From an uncultured Acidimicrobiales bacterium (GTDB taxonomy: Bacteria; Actinomycetota; Acidimicrobiia; Acidimicrobiales; CATQHL01), in assembly GCA_958295925.1 (NCBI GenBank), contig CATQHL010000001.1:1966780-2030779 (forward strand): a stretch of DNA of 64,000 nucleotides, given 5' to 3'. The notes beneath the pieces were generated by a model. The model searched no databases and was not told where the DNA came from. It was given only the letters and a program-made list of their open reading frames with translations. Positions 46,501 through 55,055 of this stretch are shown in pieces. A program made the position numbers and the translations under genes. The first letter of the stretch is position 1; each line of letters opens with the position of its first letter.

Positions 46501-46927
46501 CATCAATTTCAGTCGCTGCTACTTGTGCGACAGGGGCTTCCTGCGTTGCAGCGAGCCTTTTCCTGTTGCGCTTTTCAAGTTCACGCCTGGCTTTTGCCTG
46601 GCGGCCACCCCTTTTCAACCGCATCACGAGAAGGACTCCGAGGGCAAACAGCCAAACGACGGCAAGGACGGCAGAGACGACGTCGACGATGACTGCAGCC
46701 GGGAGCGTGCCTTCTGCAATGCGTGCTCTGGCATCCGCCCATTCCGAAGGCAGGGCCAACTCGGGCTGGCCGAGTACAAAGTATGCGACAATCGGCATCG
46801 CGACGACAAAAAGCAGCGCCGTGACATTGCCGAGAACTCGGGGTTTGGCCGCCTGGCCGGTTGTTTTAATGGTTTGCGTGCGATTATGTTCAGCGTCTTT
46901 CTTGTTTCCCTTGAAGGATCTCGCCAT
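43544..46927 (-). CDS. Large membrane-anchored, Pro-rich protein with LysM-like segment, Tad-locus associated
   Basis: Two N-terminal TMs; YYISRSEDTLRSVAAQFLNSPSRWEEVRTLNAAYPGI...DDLIPQGCALMLPGD (LysM-like); long YEPPP/PEPTTPPA tracts; globular C-terminus. Confidence 0.75.
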   Translation of the reverse strand: MARSFKGNKKDAEHNRTQTIKTTGQAAKPRVLGNVTALLFVVAMPIVAYFVLGQPELALPSEWADARARIAEGTLPAAVIVDVVSAVLAVVWLFALGVLLVMRLKRGGRQAKARRELEKRNRKRLAATQEAPVAQVAATEIDEGDVPWYRQSAPLFEESFSNYQPQVMFPDYTTEETDEETDASEVPPSQVGSESYQPSPEPVAPAPQHVPPTTQYAGAPLPDGPPQAAEVSQPIHIGAPPTAPEAIAPEASEEAQAQPDPQHAPPEPQPPSQAIGAAGPEQPIPQHAPPEPQPPGQAAAAAEPEAPRARSPEMPEVVPVRAYYISRSEDTLRSVAAQFLNSPSRWEEVRTLNAAYPGIAGLGADDLIPQGCALMLPGDPMPWGKPDPVYLWTLAERFLYAAWGRDPSPAEVVPFWRGLTHGSELEAAEIPAVEALTGLGSGRIETPPASAPDVHAPATQEATTAHEPAQPEPAQPEHTAYPEPAQPAETPAHPEPTTPPAYEPPPTAAYEPPPLAPEPTTPPASEPPQPAYEPPPAYPEPAPPAYEPAPPAYEPPPTVAYEPPPLAPEPTTPPASEPPQPAYEPPPTYPEPPQPAETPAYPEPTTPPAYEPPPPATEPPPSDIPPAHAESRPTTSAPTPSAPPAYEPPTAAPPRPEEAAAYADQTTGTAAETPAAPHVVAPPATTAPTAYEPPPPPETPPHAAPPDSPAHAFEPPTPPATHFEAPPLQTPAPSEPPPPQMEVFPPTLTPAPATPSEPIPASYEPPPPVPPAPPPLEETPEMPAPAMPQFMPSMTGADPSARLSDESIIASRRSLAGTAIGDAMLLWQLARIRRRRGSAAEKDLDPLEESLKQSARMDSLRLIEAAMRHLRAVTVAQLKRKPKVVAVRVGTYGFEVLLDEPAEAPDYWEAASGGYVLELAKGVTLEHLDAIGQGPSLCPALIPVGDTVEGPLLLNFEEIGCLAIAGPDSTSTRLLSAIVEALGSSPMADSVRVVTVGVETPTGPGWERVISTTFDSPQLEHLLVSASLQEPSRNQAEIDVLAVGPGHDVLIQRAGQIAVTPGSNLAVVGATSSAAARWPWRIHIDATSRAVVQPIAFTMLAAQTRSPDVVRTLMGGATDQTPRPRGF
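45168..45404. repeat. 84-bp perfect direct repeat at 153-bp offset inside Pro-rich region
   Basis: GGTGGTGGTTCGTAGGCGGGTTGCGGCGGTTCGCTGGCGGGTGGCGTCGTCGGTTCGGGGGCTAGGGGTGGTGGTTCGTAGGCG at 45168-45251 and 45321-45404. Confidence 0.93.
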
Positions 46928-47144
46928 GAAGCCGTAATCCTATCTTTCGGGAGCGTGAGATATTTATTCTGAGCGTTGATTTATCGGGGCAAAGTATGGA
47001 TACGCTTCAAGCGCCCATTCTATTGTTGAATTGAGGAAATCAGACCGGGAATCCGTCAAGATTTGACGGATTCTCTTGTTGTTGTCAGCGGCGGTTCTCG
47101 TCTTCGGTCGTGTCGGAAGCAGATGCTTAGCGACGGGCGGGGAA

Positions 47145-47711
47145 TCAGTTGCTCGCAAAGATGGGGCACTCGCCGAGATGCTTGATGTTCTGTTCCTGTT
47201 CACCGTCGGGGCGGATGAGGACGGCTTCGGCCGAGCCTCTGGCGATTATCGGCCGACGAGGCACAGCCGCCGCCAGAATTGATCGCATTATGTATCCGGA
47301 CACCACCGTGACCTCAACGAGGGAGCCAACGCATTCCACGCTTGCTACAAGTATCTTCTCTCCGTAAACGAGAGGTGTCTGCTCCATTCGATTCTCAGCC
47401 GCGCTCGTAGCGTCCACAAGTGAGCCGCCGCTGGCGATGGTGATCGCCGCCACCCTGGCTGCTTCGCTTGCGGCGTGATGGGCGTCTTGGCGTGCCGCAA
47501 TGATTCTGGGTGCGTCGTAGGCAATGCTGCCGAGAAGCATCAAGGCGACTGCGATGAGAGCGACAAATGGGGCAAAGACGCCGCGATCGTCGAGCGCAGG
47601 GGCGCATGTCAAGCTTTGCCTGGCAGGCGCCGGACGGGTTTCGTGAGCGGCGGTGGTGAATCTGCCGCCGAACCACCTGACGGCGGCGAATCTGCCCTTT
47701 GCCGGTTTCAT
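47145..47711 (-). CDS. TadE/TadG-like pseudopilin/helper protein
   Basis: DDRGVFAPFVALIAVALMLLGSIAYDAPRIIAARQDAHHAASEAARVAAITI. Confidence 0.7.
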   Translation of the reverse strand: MKPAKGRFAAVRWFGGRFTTAAHETRPAPARQSLTCAPALDDRGVFAPFVALIAVALMLLGSIAYDAPRIIAARQDAHHAASEAARVAAITIASGGSLVDATSAAENRMEQTPLVYGEKILVASVECVGSLVEVTVVSGYIMRSILAAAVPRRPIIARGSAEAVLIRPDGEQEQNIKHLGECPIFASN

Positions 47712-48331
47712 GTGCGGGAGCGGAAGGGTTCGATTGTTGCGCTTCCCACCAGCAGCCGTTCTGCGTTGAAGAAGGGGACCCCAAATCCGCCCAGAACCTT
47801 CGGGGGGATTTCGCATCTCAGGAAGACATAGACCGTTCCTGCCGGCGGGACGGGGTTATTGGCTTCGGGGTCCACCTCCAACCCCGCTGTGTTGAGGAAG
47901 ACGACTTCTGCATCTTCTACGAGATCGTTGTTGCAGTAAATGCGGTTAAAGGTGTTTGCGTCGACGGCTGCTTCAAGGCCTGCATCTACTACGGCGAGTG
48001 CGCCGTTGGCTCCTTGGATGTCGAGACAACACAAAGAGGCTGTACGGGCGACGCGGTTGGCGGTGGCTTGCAGCGATTGTTCGATGCGGACGGAGTCGGA
48101 CATGGCCGACAGGAGGACGATCAGCATCATCAGGGCGGGGAACAAAATCGCCATACCGATGGCGGCGCCCGAGCCCTTCTCGTCGCCCCTTGGAAGTGGT
48201 CGTCTAAGAGGCGACTTGAACACGGCGTGTCGCCGATGGGCACTGGTTCTGCGTTGCCGGGACCGACTCAGCATTGCCACGGGGAGGTGTTGGTGAGTTC
48301 TGTTGAAGTCAGGTTGTCGAGTGGCCCGCAA
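47708..48331 (-). CDS. TadE/TadF-like pseudopilin
   Basis: DEKGSGAAIGMAILFPALMMLIVLLSAMSDSVRIEQSLQATANRVARTASL. Confidence 0.7.
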   Translation of the reverse strand: MRATRQPDFNRTHQHLPVAMLSRSRQRRTSAHRRHAVFKSPLRRPLPRGDEKGSGAAIGMAILFPALMMLIVLLSAMSDSVRIEQSLQATANRVARTASLCCLDIQGANGALAVVDAGLEAAVDANTFNRIYCNNDLVEDAEVVFLNTAGLEVDPEANNPVPPAGTVYVFLRCEIPPKVLGGFGVPFFNAERLLVGSATIEPFRSRT

Positions 48332-48756
48332 GCCAGAGCCGTCAACCCCACCTCCCCAAGGATGGGGGAGATGGTGCCAGCGAACACCACCGCCTGCACG
48401 ACTCCCCGCCCTCCCTCCACGATGATCGCGGGCGGGCGCGTTTCCCGAACTGTGCTATGAGAGACGGTGAGGGAGATGCGCGCCGCAAGAATCCCCTCGG
48501 CCTCGCGGGTGCCCGGTGTTGCTTCCTGCGCGGCGATCACGGCTGCGTCGGCCGCCGACTGAATTGCCGTGCGGGCCATGGCAATAACTATCAGGTGCAC
48601 ACCGATTAGCACCGTGAACATTACGCCGAGGTAAAGCATCGCCACCGGGATGGCTTCGCCGCGGTTGTCACGGCTTGCGGCTGACGCCTTTTGCCTGAAC
48701 GATCGGCTTAGAGCAGGTAAAGCTCCGTTCCTACGCAAACGTAAAGGGGACACCAA
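48268..48756 (-). CDS. TadE-like pseudopilin
   Basis: NRGEAIPVAMLYLGVMFTVLIGVHLIVIAMARTAIQSAADAAVIAAQEATPG. Confidence 0.75.
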   Translation of the reverse strand: MVSPLRLRRNGALPALSRSFRQKASAASRDNRGEAIPVAMLYLGVMFTVLIGVHLIVIAMARTAIQSAADAAVIAAQEATPGTREAEGILAARISLTVSHSTVRETRPPAIIVEGGRGVVQAVVFAGTISPILGEVGLTALACGPLDNLTSTELTNTSPWQC

Positions 48757-48777
48757 GCAATCAACGAACCAACGTTG

Positions 48778-49260
48778 TTAGGTGCAGTTGCCGCGCCTCC
48801 AATTGTGGTTGCCTGCTTTACAGTTCGCTTCCGATGTATAGGAACTAGCCGAACTAGCAGAGCAAGTGCCCGGGGTGCCAGCAGTCCAAGTGTGTTGGGC
48901 GGCTGTACAAGTGGCTTGATCGGTGTAAGTGGAAGGCCGCGGCCCTGCCGCCGCGGCTGCTCCGCAGGATGAACCACTCCAGCTGAACCCTGCTGCTGTG
49001 CAAAGTGGTTCAGAAGTGTAGTCGGAAGCATCTGACGTGATGTCCGTACGTTGGATTTCGGATACTGCCTGGTTGCCTCTTGAGACCAGCACTGCAGCTA
49101 TTGCGCCCGCTATTGCTATGAGCACGACCAGAATGATGACGGTCTGGAGGGCAATGCCGCGTATGTCTATCGACGAACGCGATGAGCGACGCTTCCAAGC
49201 AAGGAAATCCGCAAGCAGTAGAAGCAGAACACCAGCGGTGAGATAAATCACTGTGAGCAT
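48778..49260 (-). CDS. Flp-pilin-like two-TM protein with three Cys/Trp C-terminal repeats
   Basis: DIRGIALQTVIILVVLIAIAGAIAAVLVSRGN; repeats YTSEPLCTAAGFSWSGSSC / YTDQATCTAAQHTWTAGTPGTC / YTSEANCKAGNHNWRRGNC. Confidence 0.7.
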   Translation of the reverse strand: MLTVIYLTAGVLLLLLADFLAWKRRSSRSSIDIRGIALQTVIILVVLIAIAGAIAAVLVSRGNQAVSEIQRTDITSDASDYTSEPLCTAAGFSWSGSSCGAAAAAGPRPSTYTDQATCTAAQHTWTAGTPGTCSASSASSYTSEANCKAGNHNWRRGNCT

Positions 49261-49338
49261 TTCTTTTCCTTGTTAGAAACCGATGTTGTCTAAGAGTTGA
49301 CTGTCATCAATTCGTGTGCACTTAACTCAGTTGCAGAA

Positions 49339-49650
49339 TTATGCGCAAGAGCCCGGGGTTCCAGCAGTCCAGGTCTTTCCTGCCGCCTCACAAAGTTCCT
49401 TTGACTTCAACTGAGTGGCGTCGATCTCAACATCTATGCGGTCGGCTTCGGTAACCGCCGTGTTGCCGCGAGTGACTAGAACTGCGGCTATTGCGCCGGC
49501 GATCGCAATGAGCACCACGAGGATGATCACGGTCTGCAGGGCAATGCCGCGCACGTCTGCCACCAGGTTCGGCACACGCTTTCTTAGAGCAAAAAAAGCC
49601 GCCAGGGTAAGAATCGGAACCCCGACAGAGATCAAAATTACTGCAAACAC
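49339..49650 (-). CDS. Flp-pilin-like two-TM protein with one Cys/Trp C-terminal motif
   Basis: DVRGIALQTVIILVVLIAIAGAIAAVLVTRGN...LCEAAGKTWTAGTPGSCA. Confidence 0.7.
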   Translation of the reverse strand: MFAVILISVGVPILTLAAFFALRKRVPNLVADVRGIALQTVIILVVLIAIAGAIAAVLVTRGNTAVTEADRIDVEIDATQLKSKELCEAAGKTWTAGTPGSCA

Positions 49651-49822
49651 TTTCCACCTCCGTAGCTAGAAGTTCTCGCCAGTGCAAATTCCAATTTAGT
49701 TTAGATATTTTCAGGCGATGGCCCCATTATAGGCGAGCGACGTGCCAAATGCAACATTTTGGGGAGATTGCCGATAAGGCTTTTGGGCAGGGATTGCCTA
49801 CAGGCGGAGCGTGCCGCCCGGC

Positions 49823-50698
49823 CTAGAGGCCGGAGACTGTGGCCGACTCCAAGATCTGCGACATGGGCGGGTAGCCCATGAGCACCATGAAGCCTCCGCC
49901 TATGAGGGCGAGGGGCGCCCCCATCTTTTCCCCTGAGGAGGCTGCGGCTGCGTCGGCCTCAAAAAGCGCCTTGGATCGGGCGGCGTCCACCTGGGAGAGG
50001 ATCGTCTGGCGCGACTCCGCACCGGTGGTGCCGGCCAGCTCCAGCGATGCGCAGAACGGGTCGAGGAAGCGCAGTCGGCGGGCTGCGGCCATCTTTCGCA
50101 GCCCCACCCAAGGCGGTTCGCTGCGGGCGGCAGCCGCCCGCAGCGAGTCCCGTATGGTCACAAACACTGGCTGATCGCTGTAGGAGGCGGCAGTGAAGAG
50201 GGCCGCAAAGGTGTCGGAGCCGGCCGTAACCAGTTGGCTGGCCAGCTCCAGCCAACTCTCTGATACCTGCTGGAAGTAGGCCCGCTCGTTCTCGGCCGCA
50301 GTGCGCAGCATGGAGTCGGGCAGCCACCATCCAAGCAGGCAGCCCACCCCGCCGGCTGCGACCAGAATAAGGGGCGAAAGCCCGTAGCCCAGGGCGCCCG
50401 CAAACAGGCCACCCCCGACGGTCAGGACCAGACCAGAGGCAAGGCCGGCGATCTTGATCATTGCGTGGGTCTCCACGCTGCGACCCACCATCAGGAGGTC
50501 TTGAATCAAATAGGTCTTGTCGGCGAGCTCGCTGCGCATCATCGCCTTGAAACTCCGCAGCGGGCGGGTTCGCTGATCGGCTGACGCCCCGGGAAGTCCT
50601 GGAACATCAGGTGCGACAGGCCTTTGCCTAAACGCCAGGACGATCAGCAACAACCCCAGGCCTGCGCTTATCGAGAGAGCTATTACTGCAGGGTTCAC
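49823..50698 (-). CDS. tadC: Type II/IV secretion F-domain protein TadC
   Basis: ESWLELASQLVTAGSDTFAALFTAAS...RRLRFLDPFCASLELAGTTGAESRQTILSQVDAARSKALFEADAAAASSGEKMGAPLALIGGGFMVLMGYPPM; GTG start overlapping upstream gene stop. Confidence 0.85.
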   Translation of the reverse strand: MNPAVIALSISAGLGLLLIVLAFRQRPVAPDVPGLPGASADQRTRPLRSFKAMMRSELADKTYLIQDLLMVGRSVETHAMIKIAGLASGLVLTVGGGLFAGALGYGLSPLILVAAGGVGCLLGWWLPDSMLRTAAENERAYFQQVSESWLELASQLVTAGSDTFAALFTAASYSDQPVFVTIRDSLRAAAARSEPPWVGLRKMAAARRLRFLDPFCASLELAGTTGAESRQTILSQVDAARSKALFEADAAAASSGEKMGAPLALIGGGFMVLMGYPPMSQILESATVSGL

Positions 50699-51591
50699 GA
50701 GTCGGTGACCTTTTTCCTGTCGGCTTCGTCTTCCTCGATGGCAAGCAGGCGAATTGGCACCTCGGTGCCTGCCAGCTTTAGCACCCAGAAGATGCTGCCG
50801 ACCATCAGGGCGCCTACGCCCAGCAGCACCGCCTGCCCCACGCTGGTGCCGAAGGGGTCGAAGAAACCCCGATTGAAGACAGCCAGCAGCACCACCGCAA
50901 GAAGCGTGACGCCCAAAATGGAGACCACCTGCGTCCACGCCCTGCTGTTGGCCACCTCGTTGCGGCGCCTCAGGTCGACTTCGCCACGCATGCGGCGTGC
51001 GGTGCTGTCGAACGCCTCGGAGACGCGCGCGCCTGAATCCCAGGCGATTCGCAGGCCGAGCACCAGGCGGTCAGCGTGCGGGGAGCGCATCTCCCTGGCG
51101 AACCAGTCCAGCGCAGGGGTGAGGCCGGTTGTGCGGGCGATGGTGGACATCTGAATTACCTGAGCGCGGAGCAGGCTGGGCGAGTTCTCGGCCGAGAGCG
51201 TCACGGCCTCGTATAGCGAGCCGCTTGAACTAACCAGATCGCGGATCTGCTCGGCCCACTGGGAGTAGGCCTCGATCTCTTCGATTGCCTGTTTGCGAAT
51301 TTTCGGCGCCTTGACGATTTTCGGCCCGGCCCACCCGGCGCCCAGTGCCAGGATGACCGCTGCGTACCACCCCGTCACGAACCAGGCGCCGGCTGCCAGC
51401 GCCAGGCCGAGCATGACTTGAAGGATGTTTCCGGCGATGGCTGCCTGCGCGTCGGCTTTAGCGCCTTTGGCCTTGAACTTCTTGAGCCGCTTCTGCTTTT
51501 CCGCCTTCTCGGGCTTTTTCGTGAAGCTGACAACGACTGCCAGCACCCCCAGGCCCGCCAGCAGGCCAAACAGCAGTGAGAGGGCTACCAA
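50695..51591 (-). CDS. tadB: Type II/IV secretion F-domain protein TadB
   Basis: EAYSQWAEQIRDLVSSSGSLYEAVTLSAENSPSLLRAQVIQ...LVLGLRIAWDSGARVSEAFDSTARRMRGEVDLRRRNEVANSRAWTQV. Confidence 0.88.
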   Translation of the reverse strand: MVALSLLFGLLAGLGVLAVVVSFTKKPEKAEKQKRLKKFKAKGAKADAQAAIAGNILQVMLGLALAAGAWFVTGWYAAVILALGAGWAGPKIVKAPKIRKQAIEEIEAYSQWAEQIRDLVSSSGSLYEAVTLSAENSPSLLRAQVIQMSTIARTTGLTPALDWFAREMRSPHADRLVLGLRIAWDSGARVSEAFDSTARRMRGEVDLRRRNEVANSRAWTQVVSILGVTLLAVVLLAVFNRGFFDPFGTSVGQAVLLGVGALMVGSIFWVLKLAGTEVPIRLLAIEEDEADRKKVTDS

Positions 51592-51645
51592 GGTGCGGGG
51601 GAGACGACAGGCCTCAGTTGTGCCGGGCCAAGAACGACTGCCTGC

Positions 51646-53145
51646 TCAGAGCCCGGATACGCGCCTGGCCGGAGACTGGTGGTAGTCGACCTGAGGCTGA
51701 TCGCCCGCGTCGGGGGCAAGGGCAGGGTAGACCCCCTGACGGGGCGCGCTCGTCGCATACGCCGGGGGAGACGGAGCGTACTGCGGCTGTGGCGGCGGGG
51801 CAGGCGCCCTTTCCTGGGAGCCGTTGCCACTCGGCGCGAAGAGAGGCTCGCCGAGCACCGCGGGGTCGAAGTCGGATTCCCGCAGCCGTGCAAGCACCTC
51901 CCCGTCTTCCTTGAAAGGACGGGCGTAGACTGCCACGCCGTTCGGCCCCGGTGCGAACACCTCCGACGTGACGACCTTGCCGTCGCTGTACCCGGTGATC
52001 TCCCGGATGGAGGTAATGGCTCGCCGGCCGTCGGGCAGTTTCTTGATGTAGACAAGCAGATGCAGCACCTCCGCGATTTCGCGCATCACCGAGTCGGGGG
52101 TCGGGGCGTCGGGCGAGCGCTGGGCGTAGATGAGGATTTTGTTGATGGCCGCACGGGTGCTGCCTGCGTGGATGGTGCCCAGTGAGCCGTCGTTGCCTAT
52201 GCCCATCGCCTGCAGGAGCTGCATCACCTCGCCGCCGCGCACCTCGCCCACAATCACGCGGTCGGGCGACATCCTCAGTGCGGCCTTGGCAAGGTCGTAC
52301 ATGGAAATCTCGCCCTTTCCCTCGGTGTTGGAGGTGCGGGTTTCGAGCGCCAGCGTGCGCTCGTGCAGCCCTGAGGATTGCAGGTGCAGCTCGAGCGTGT
52401 CTTCGATGGTCACCAGGAACTCGTGCTGTGGAACCTCTGAGAGCAGGGATCGCAGAAGCGTCGTCTTGCCGGACCCCGTTCCGCCTACCACAAGCAGGTT
52501 CGCGGGGTTGGGGGGGTGAATGGCTGCCCTCAGGGCGTATCTGATTTGAGGTGTGAGCGTTCCAGCCCGCTCAAGTATTTCGAGCGACGACTGAAGCATG
52601 CGGTGGCGGCGGATGACCAAGGAGGTCTGCTCGGCGACGGAGGTTATGGCAAAGAGCCGATGCCCGGACTCGAGCCGCAGGTCGAGGATGGGGGCGGAAG
52701 TATCGAAGCGGCGGGAGGTGTGCCCGGCGGTGGAGGCCAGGTGACGGATCATCATCACCAACTCCTCCTCGCTGTTCGCCACCGGCGGGCCTGGGATGCG
52801 CTGCCCGTTTGCCAGCGACAGGATCACCTTGTCATGGCCCAGCACGTGGATGTTCTCCACGTCGGGCCGGTCGAGCAGAGGAGACAGGGAGCCACCGCCC
52901 ATCAGCCCGCGAACGCTTGAGAAGAAATCCCTTCGCTCGCTTTCGTTTAGCGACGCCTCCCCTGCAATGAGGGCGGACATGGCGTGCTCTTGGAGGATGC
53001 CCTTGGCGATTTCCGTGAGGTGGTTGTCGATGGCCTCGCGGGAGAGTTTCTGGCGCTCGAGGTCGAGGTACTGCTCGAGCAGCGACTCGTGAAACCGCTT
53101 GAAGAGGGTCAGCCCAGCACTATTGCTCGAACTAGTGTCTGTCAT
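51646..53145 (-). CDS. tadA: Type II/IV secretion ATPase TadA/CpaF
   Basis: LLVVGGTGSGKTTLLRSLLSEVPQHEFLVTIEDTLEL, MSPDRVIVGEVRGGEVMQLLQAMGIGNDGSLGTIHAGSTRAAINKI. Confidence 0.95.
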   Translation of the reverse strand: MTDTSSSNSAGLTLFKRFHESLLEQYLDLERQKLSREAIDNHLTEIAKGILQEHAMSALIAGEASLNESERRDFFSSVRGLMGGGSLSPLLDRPDVENIHVLGHDKVILSLANGQRIPGPPVANSEEELVMMIRHLASTAGHTSRRFDTSAPILDLRLESGHRLFAITSVAEQTSLVIRRHRMLQSSLEILERAGTLTPQIRYALRAAIHPPNPANLLVVGGTGSGKTTLLRSLLSEVPQHEFLVTIEDTLELHLQSSGLHERTLALETRTSNTEGKGEISMYDLAKAALRMSPDRVIVGEVRGGEVMQLLQAMGIGNDGSLGTIHAGSTRAAINKILIYAQRSPDAPTPDSVMREIAEVLHLLVYIKKLPDGRRAITSIREITGYSDGKVVTSEVFAPGPNGVAVYARPFKEDGEVLARLRESDFDPAVLGEPLFAPSGNGSQERAPAPPPQPQYAPSPPAYATSAPRQGVYPALAPDAGDQPQVDYHQSPARRVSGL

Positions 53146-53320
53146 TGTATGGTACTCCGTTGTATCCGTCGGTGTGGCAGGGTGAAGGGGGCAGTTGGTA
53201 ATTCCGCGCGCTTGGAAGCACCGATGCCACCAAATGCTATCAGAGGGAGCATCAAATTCGCCTTAATCCCTCTGCATAATTCCTCTGTTGTTCAGGGATG
53301 CCTTTACTCTTGGTTGTGAG

Positions 53321-55018
53321 TCAGGAAACCCCTCTGCGGTTTGAGGTTTCACCGCGCTGTCTGCTCTGGCTGTAGAGCCGCGCGGCCACGTCTCTGAAGG
53401 AACCTGTCTGTTCTAAGTCCTCAAGGGAGGGAAATTGCGGCGGGGGCGCTTCAGGTGGAGTCGCCTGAGGCGGCGTGTGGGGCGCCGGCGCTGTGGGGCG
53501 GTGGGACTCAGTCGCATCAGGGTGCTGGTGGGCGGGTGGTTGCAGCGGCGGATGCGTTTGAAGTTGACCAGGGGGCTGGTAGGCGGGAGGCGGCTGGTAG
53601 GTAGGCGGTTCCTGGGGTGCGTGGGGCGGGACGGCCATGGGCGGGGGCTGGTAGGAAGCAGGTTGTTCGTGCGTCGTTGACGCAGGGGGTGCGGGGTGAG
53701 GGGGGACTGGCGGTATTGGCGGCTGGTAGGCCGGCGGTGGTTGAAAGGCGGGAGGGGGCTGGTAGGCGGGAGGCGGCTGGTAGGTTGGCGGCTCCTGGGG
53801 TGCGTGGGGCGGGACGGCCATGGGCGGGGGCTGGTAGGCGCTTGGCGGCTGGTAGGCGGGCGGTTCCTGGGGTGCGTGAGGCGTTGCGGAAGCGGGAGGC
53901 TGATAGGCGACCGCTGGTTCCAGGGGGGCTGCCGGCGGCGGAGGTGCGGCCGGGGCTGCCGGCGGCGGAGGTGTCGCCAGGGGAGGCGTGTAGGCGGTGG
54001 TCTCATGGACTTGTGTCTGGGCGGGATCGTGATAATCCTGAAGCGGCTGGCTTGGGGGAGCAGAGGCAGCGACGGTCACCGGAGCCTGCCCCGGGCTGCC
54101 ATGTGGCGCCGCGACGGAGGCTGGGAATGCAACAGGCTCCTGGGCGGGGGCGCCAGGGCTCTGGGGGGCTTGTGCCTGCGGGGCGGGATCTGGCTCTTGC
54201 TGTATAGCTTCGACCGTTTCGTCGGCTTCGCCCGGGATTCCCTTGGCTGTGGGTTTCGGGGTGGCGGCTCTGCGGGGGAAGGCCTCAGGATCTGGGACTG
54301 CAATGGGCAGCAGACTCTTGGCGACGAGCTCGAGGTGTTTTCTCCACTGCTTGTGTTTGCGCTTCGGCTTGCCGAGCAGGAAAGAGAGGTCGCTTGAGAC
54401 TTCCGGGGAGTTTTCCAAGGAACCGCACAAGGAAAGCCCGCAACTCGACTGCCACTCGTCGTCCCCCCACTCGGAATCGCCGATGGTCACGACATAGCCG
54501 GGAACCGCTCCGTTGCCGTCTTCCGATCGGAGAATCCTCTTCAGGTGCTCAAGGCTTGAAAGAGACCCGACCGATTCGGAACGGGCGACCACCAGCACCC
54601 CCGCCGCGTTGTCGATCAGCTTGTGTGTGGCGGTGTTGGCGGTGATTCGGCCGGCGTCGACGATCACCGCCATGCCGTTTTCCGCGATGGTGCGAAGTTC
54701 GGTGGCCCAGTCCCCGAACTTCTCCACAATTCCCTGGGTGCCGACGGAACTCGCCGGGCTGGGCATTACGTGCAGGTTGGAGAACAGAATGTCCTGTGAG
54801 TGGTCGATGAGTTCGGACTTGTTCACCTGGGCGCCGGCCGCAATGAACGACGCCGTCCCGGGGGTGAATTGGATTCCCAATTGACGGCTCAGCGAACCCC
54901 CGGCGGGATCGGCCTCGAGCACCAGCACCTCCTGGCCGATTGAGGCCCAGTGCGCCGCAACGTGGATAGCGGTGGTTGACGCACCCGGCGAGCCCTGGAC
55001 GCTGTAGACGATCAGCAT
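53321..55018 (-). CDS. CpaE/TadZ-like MinD-family ATPase with long Pro-rich C-terminal tail
   Basis: IVYSVQGSPGASTTAIHVAAHWASIGQEVLVLEADPAGGSLS; tail of PPTYQPPPAYQPP repeats. Confidence 0.8.
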   Translation of the reverse strand: MLIVYSVQGSPGASTTAIHVAAHWASIGQEVLVLEADPAGGSLSRQLGIQFTPGTASFIAAGAQVNKSELIDHSQDILFSNLHVMPSPASSVGTQGIVEKFGDWATELRTIAENGMAVIVDAGRITANTATHKLIDNAAGVLVVARSESVGSLSSLEHLKRILRSEDGNGAVPGYVVTIGDSEWGDDEWQSSCGLSLCGSLENSPEVSSDLSFLLGKPKRKHKQWRKHLELVAKSLLPIAVPDPEAFPRRAATPKPTAKGIPGEADETVEAIQQEPDPAPQAQAPQSPGAPAQEPVAFPASVAAPHGSPGQAPVTVAASAPPSQPLQDYHDPAQTQVHETTAYTPPLATPPPPAAPAAPPPPAAPLEPAVAYQPPASATPHAPQEPPAYQPPSAYQPPPMAVPPHAPQEPPTYQPPPAYQPPPAFQPPPAYQPPIPPVPPHPAPPASTTHEQPASYQPPPMAVPPHAPQEPPTYQPPPAYQPPGQLQTHPPLQPPAHQHPDATESHRPTAPAPHTPPQATPPEAPPPQFPSLEDLEQTGSFRDVAARLYSQSRQRGETSNRRGVS

Positions 55019-55055
55019 TGCTGCGTCATCAGTTCAAACAGTCTCATTGATTTGG

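Noticed and set aside
53617-54397. Plus-strand repetitive ORFs opposite the CpaE/TadZ-like tail
   Set aside because: Antisense to PPTYQPP repeats; no start context or domain support.
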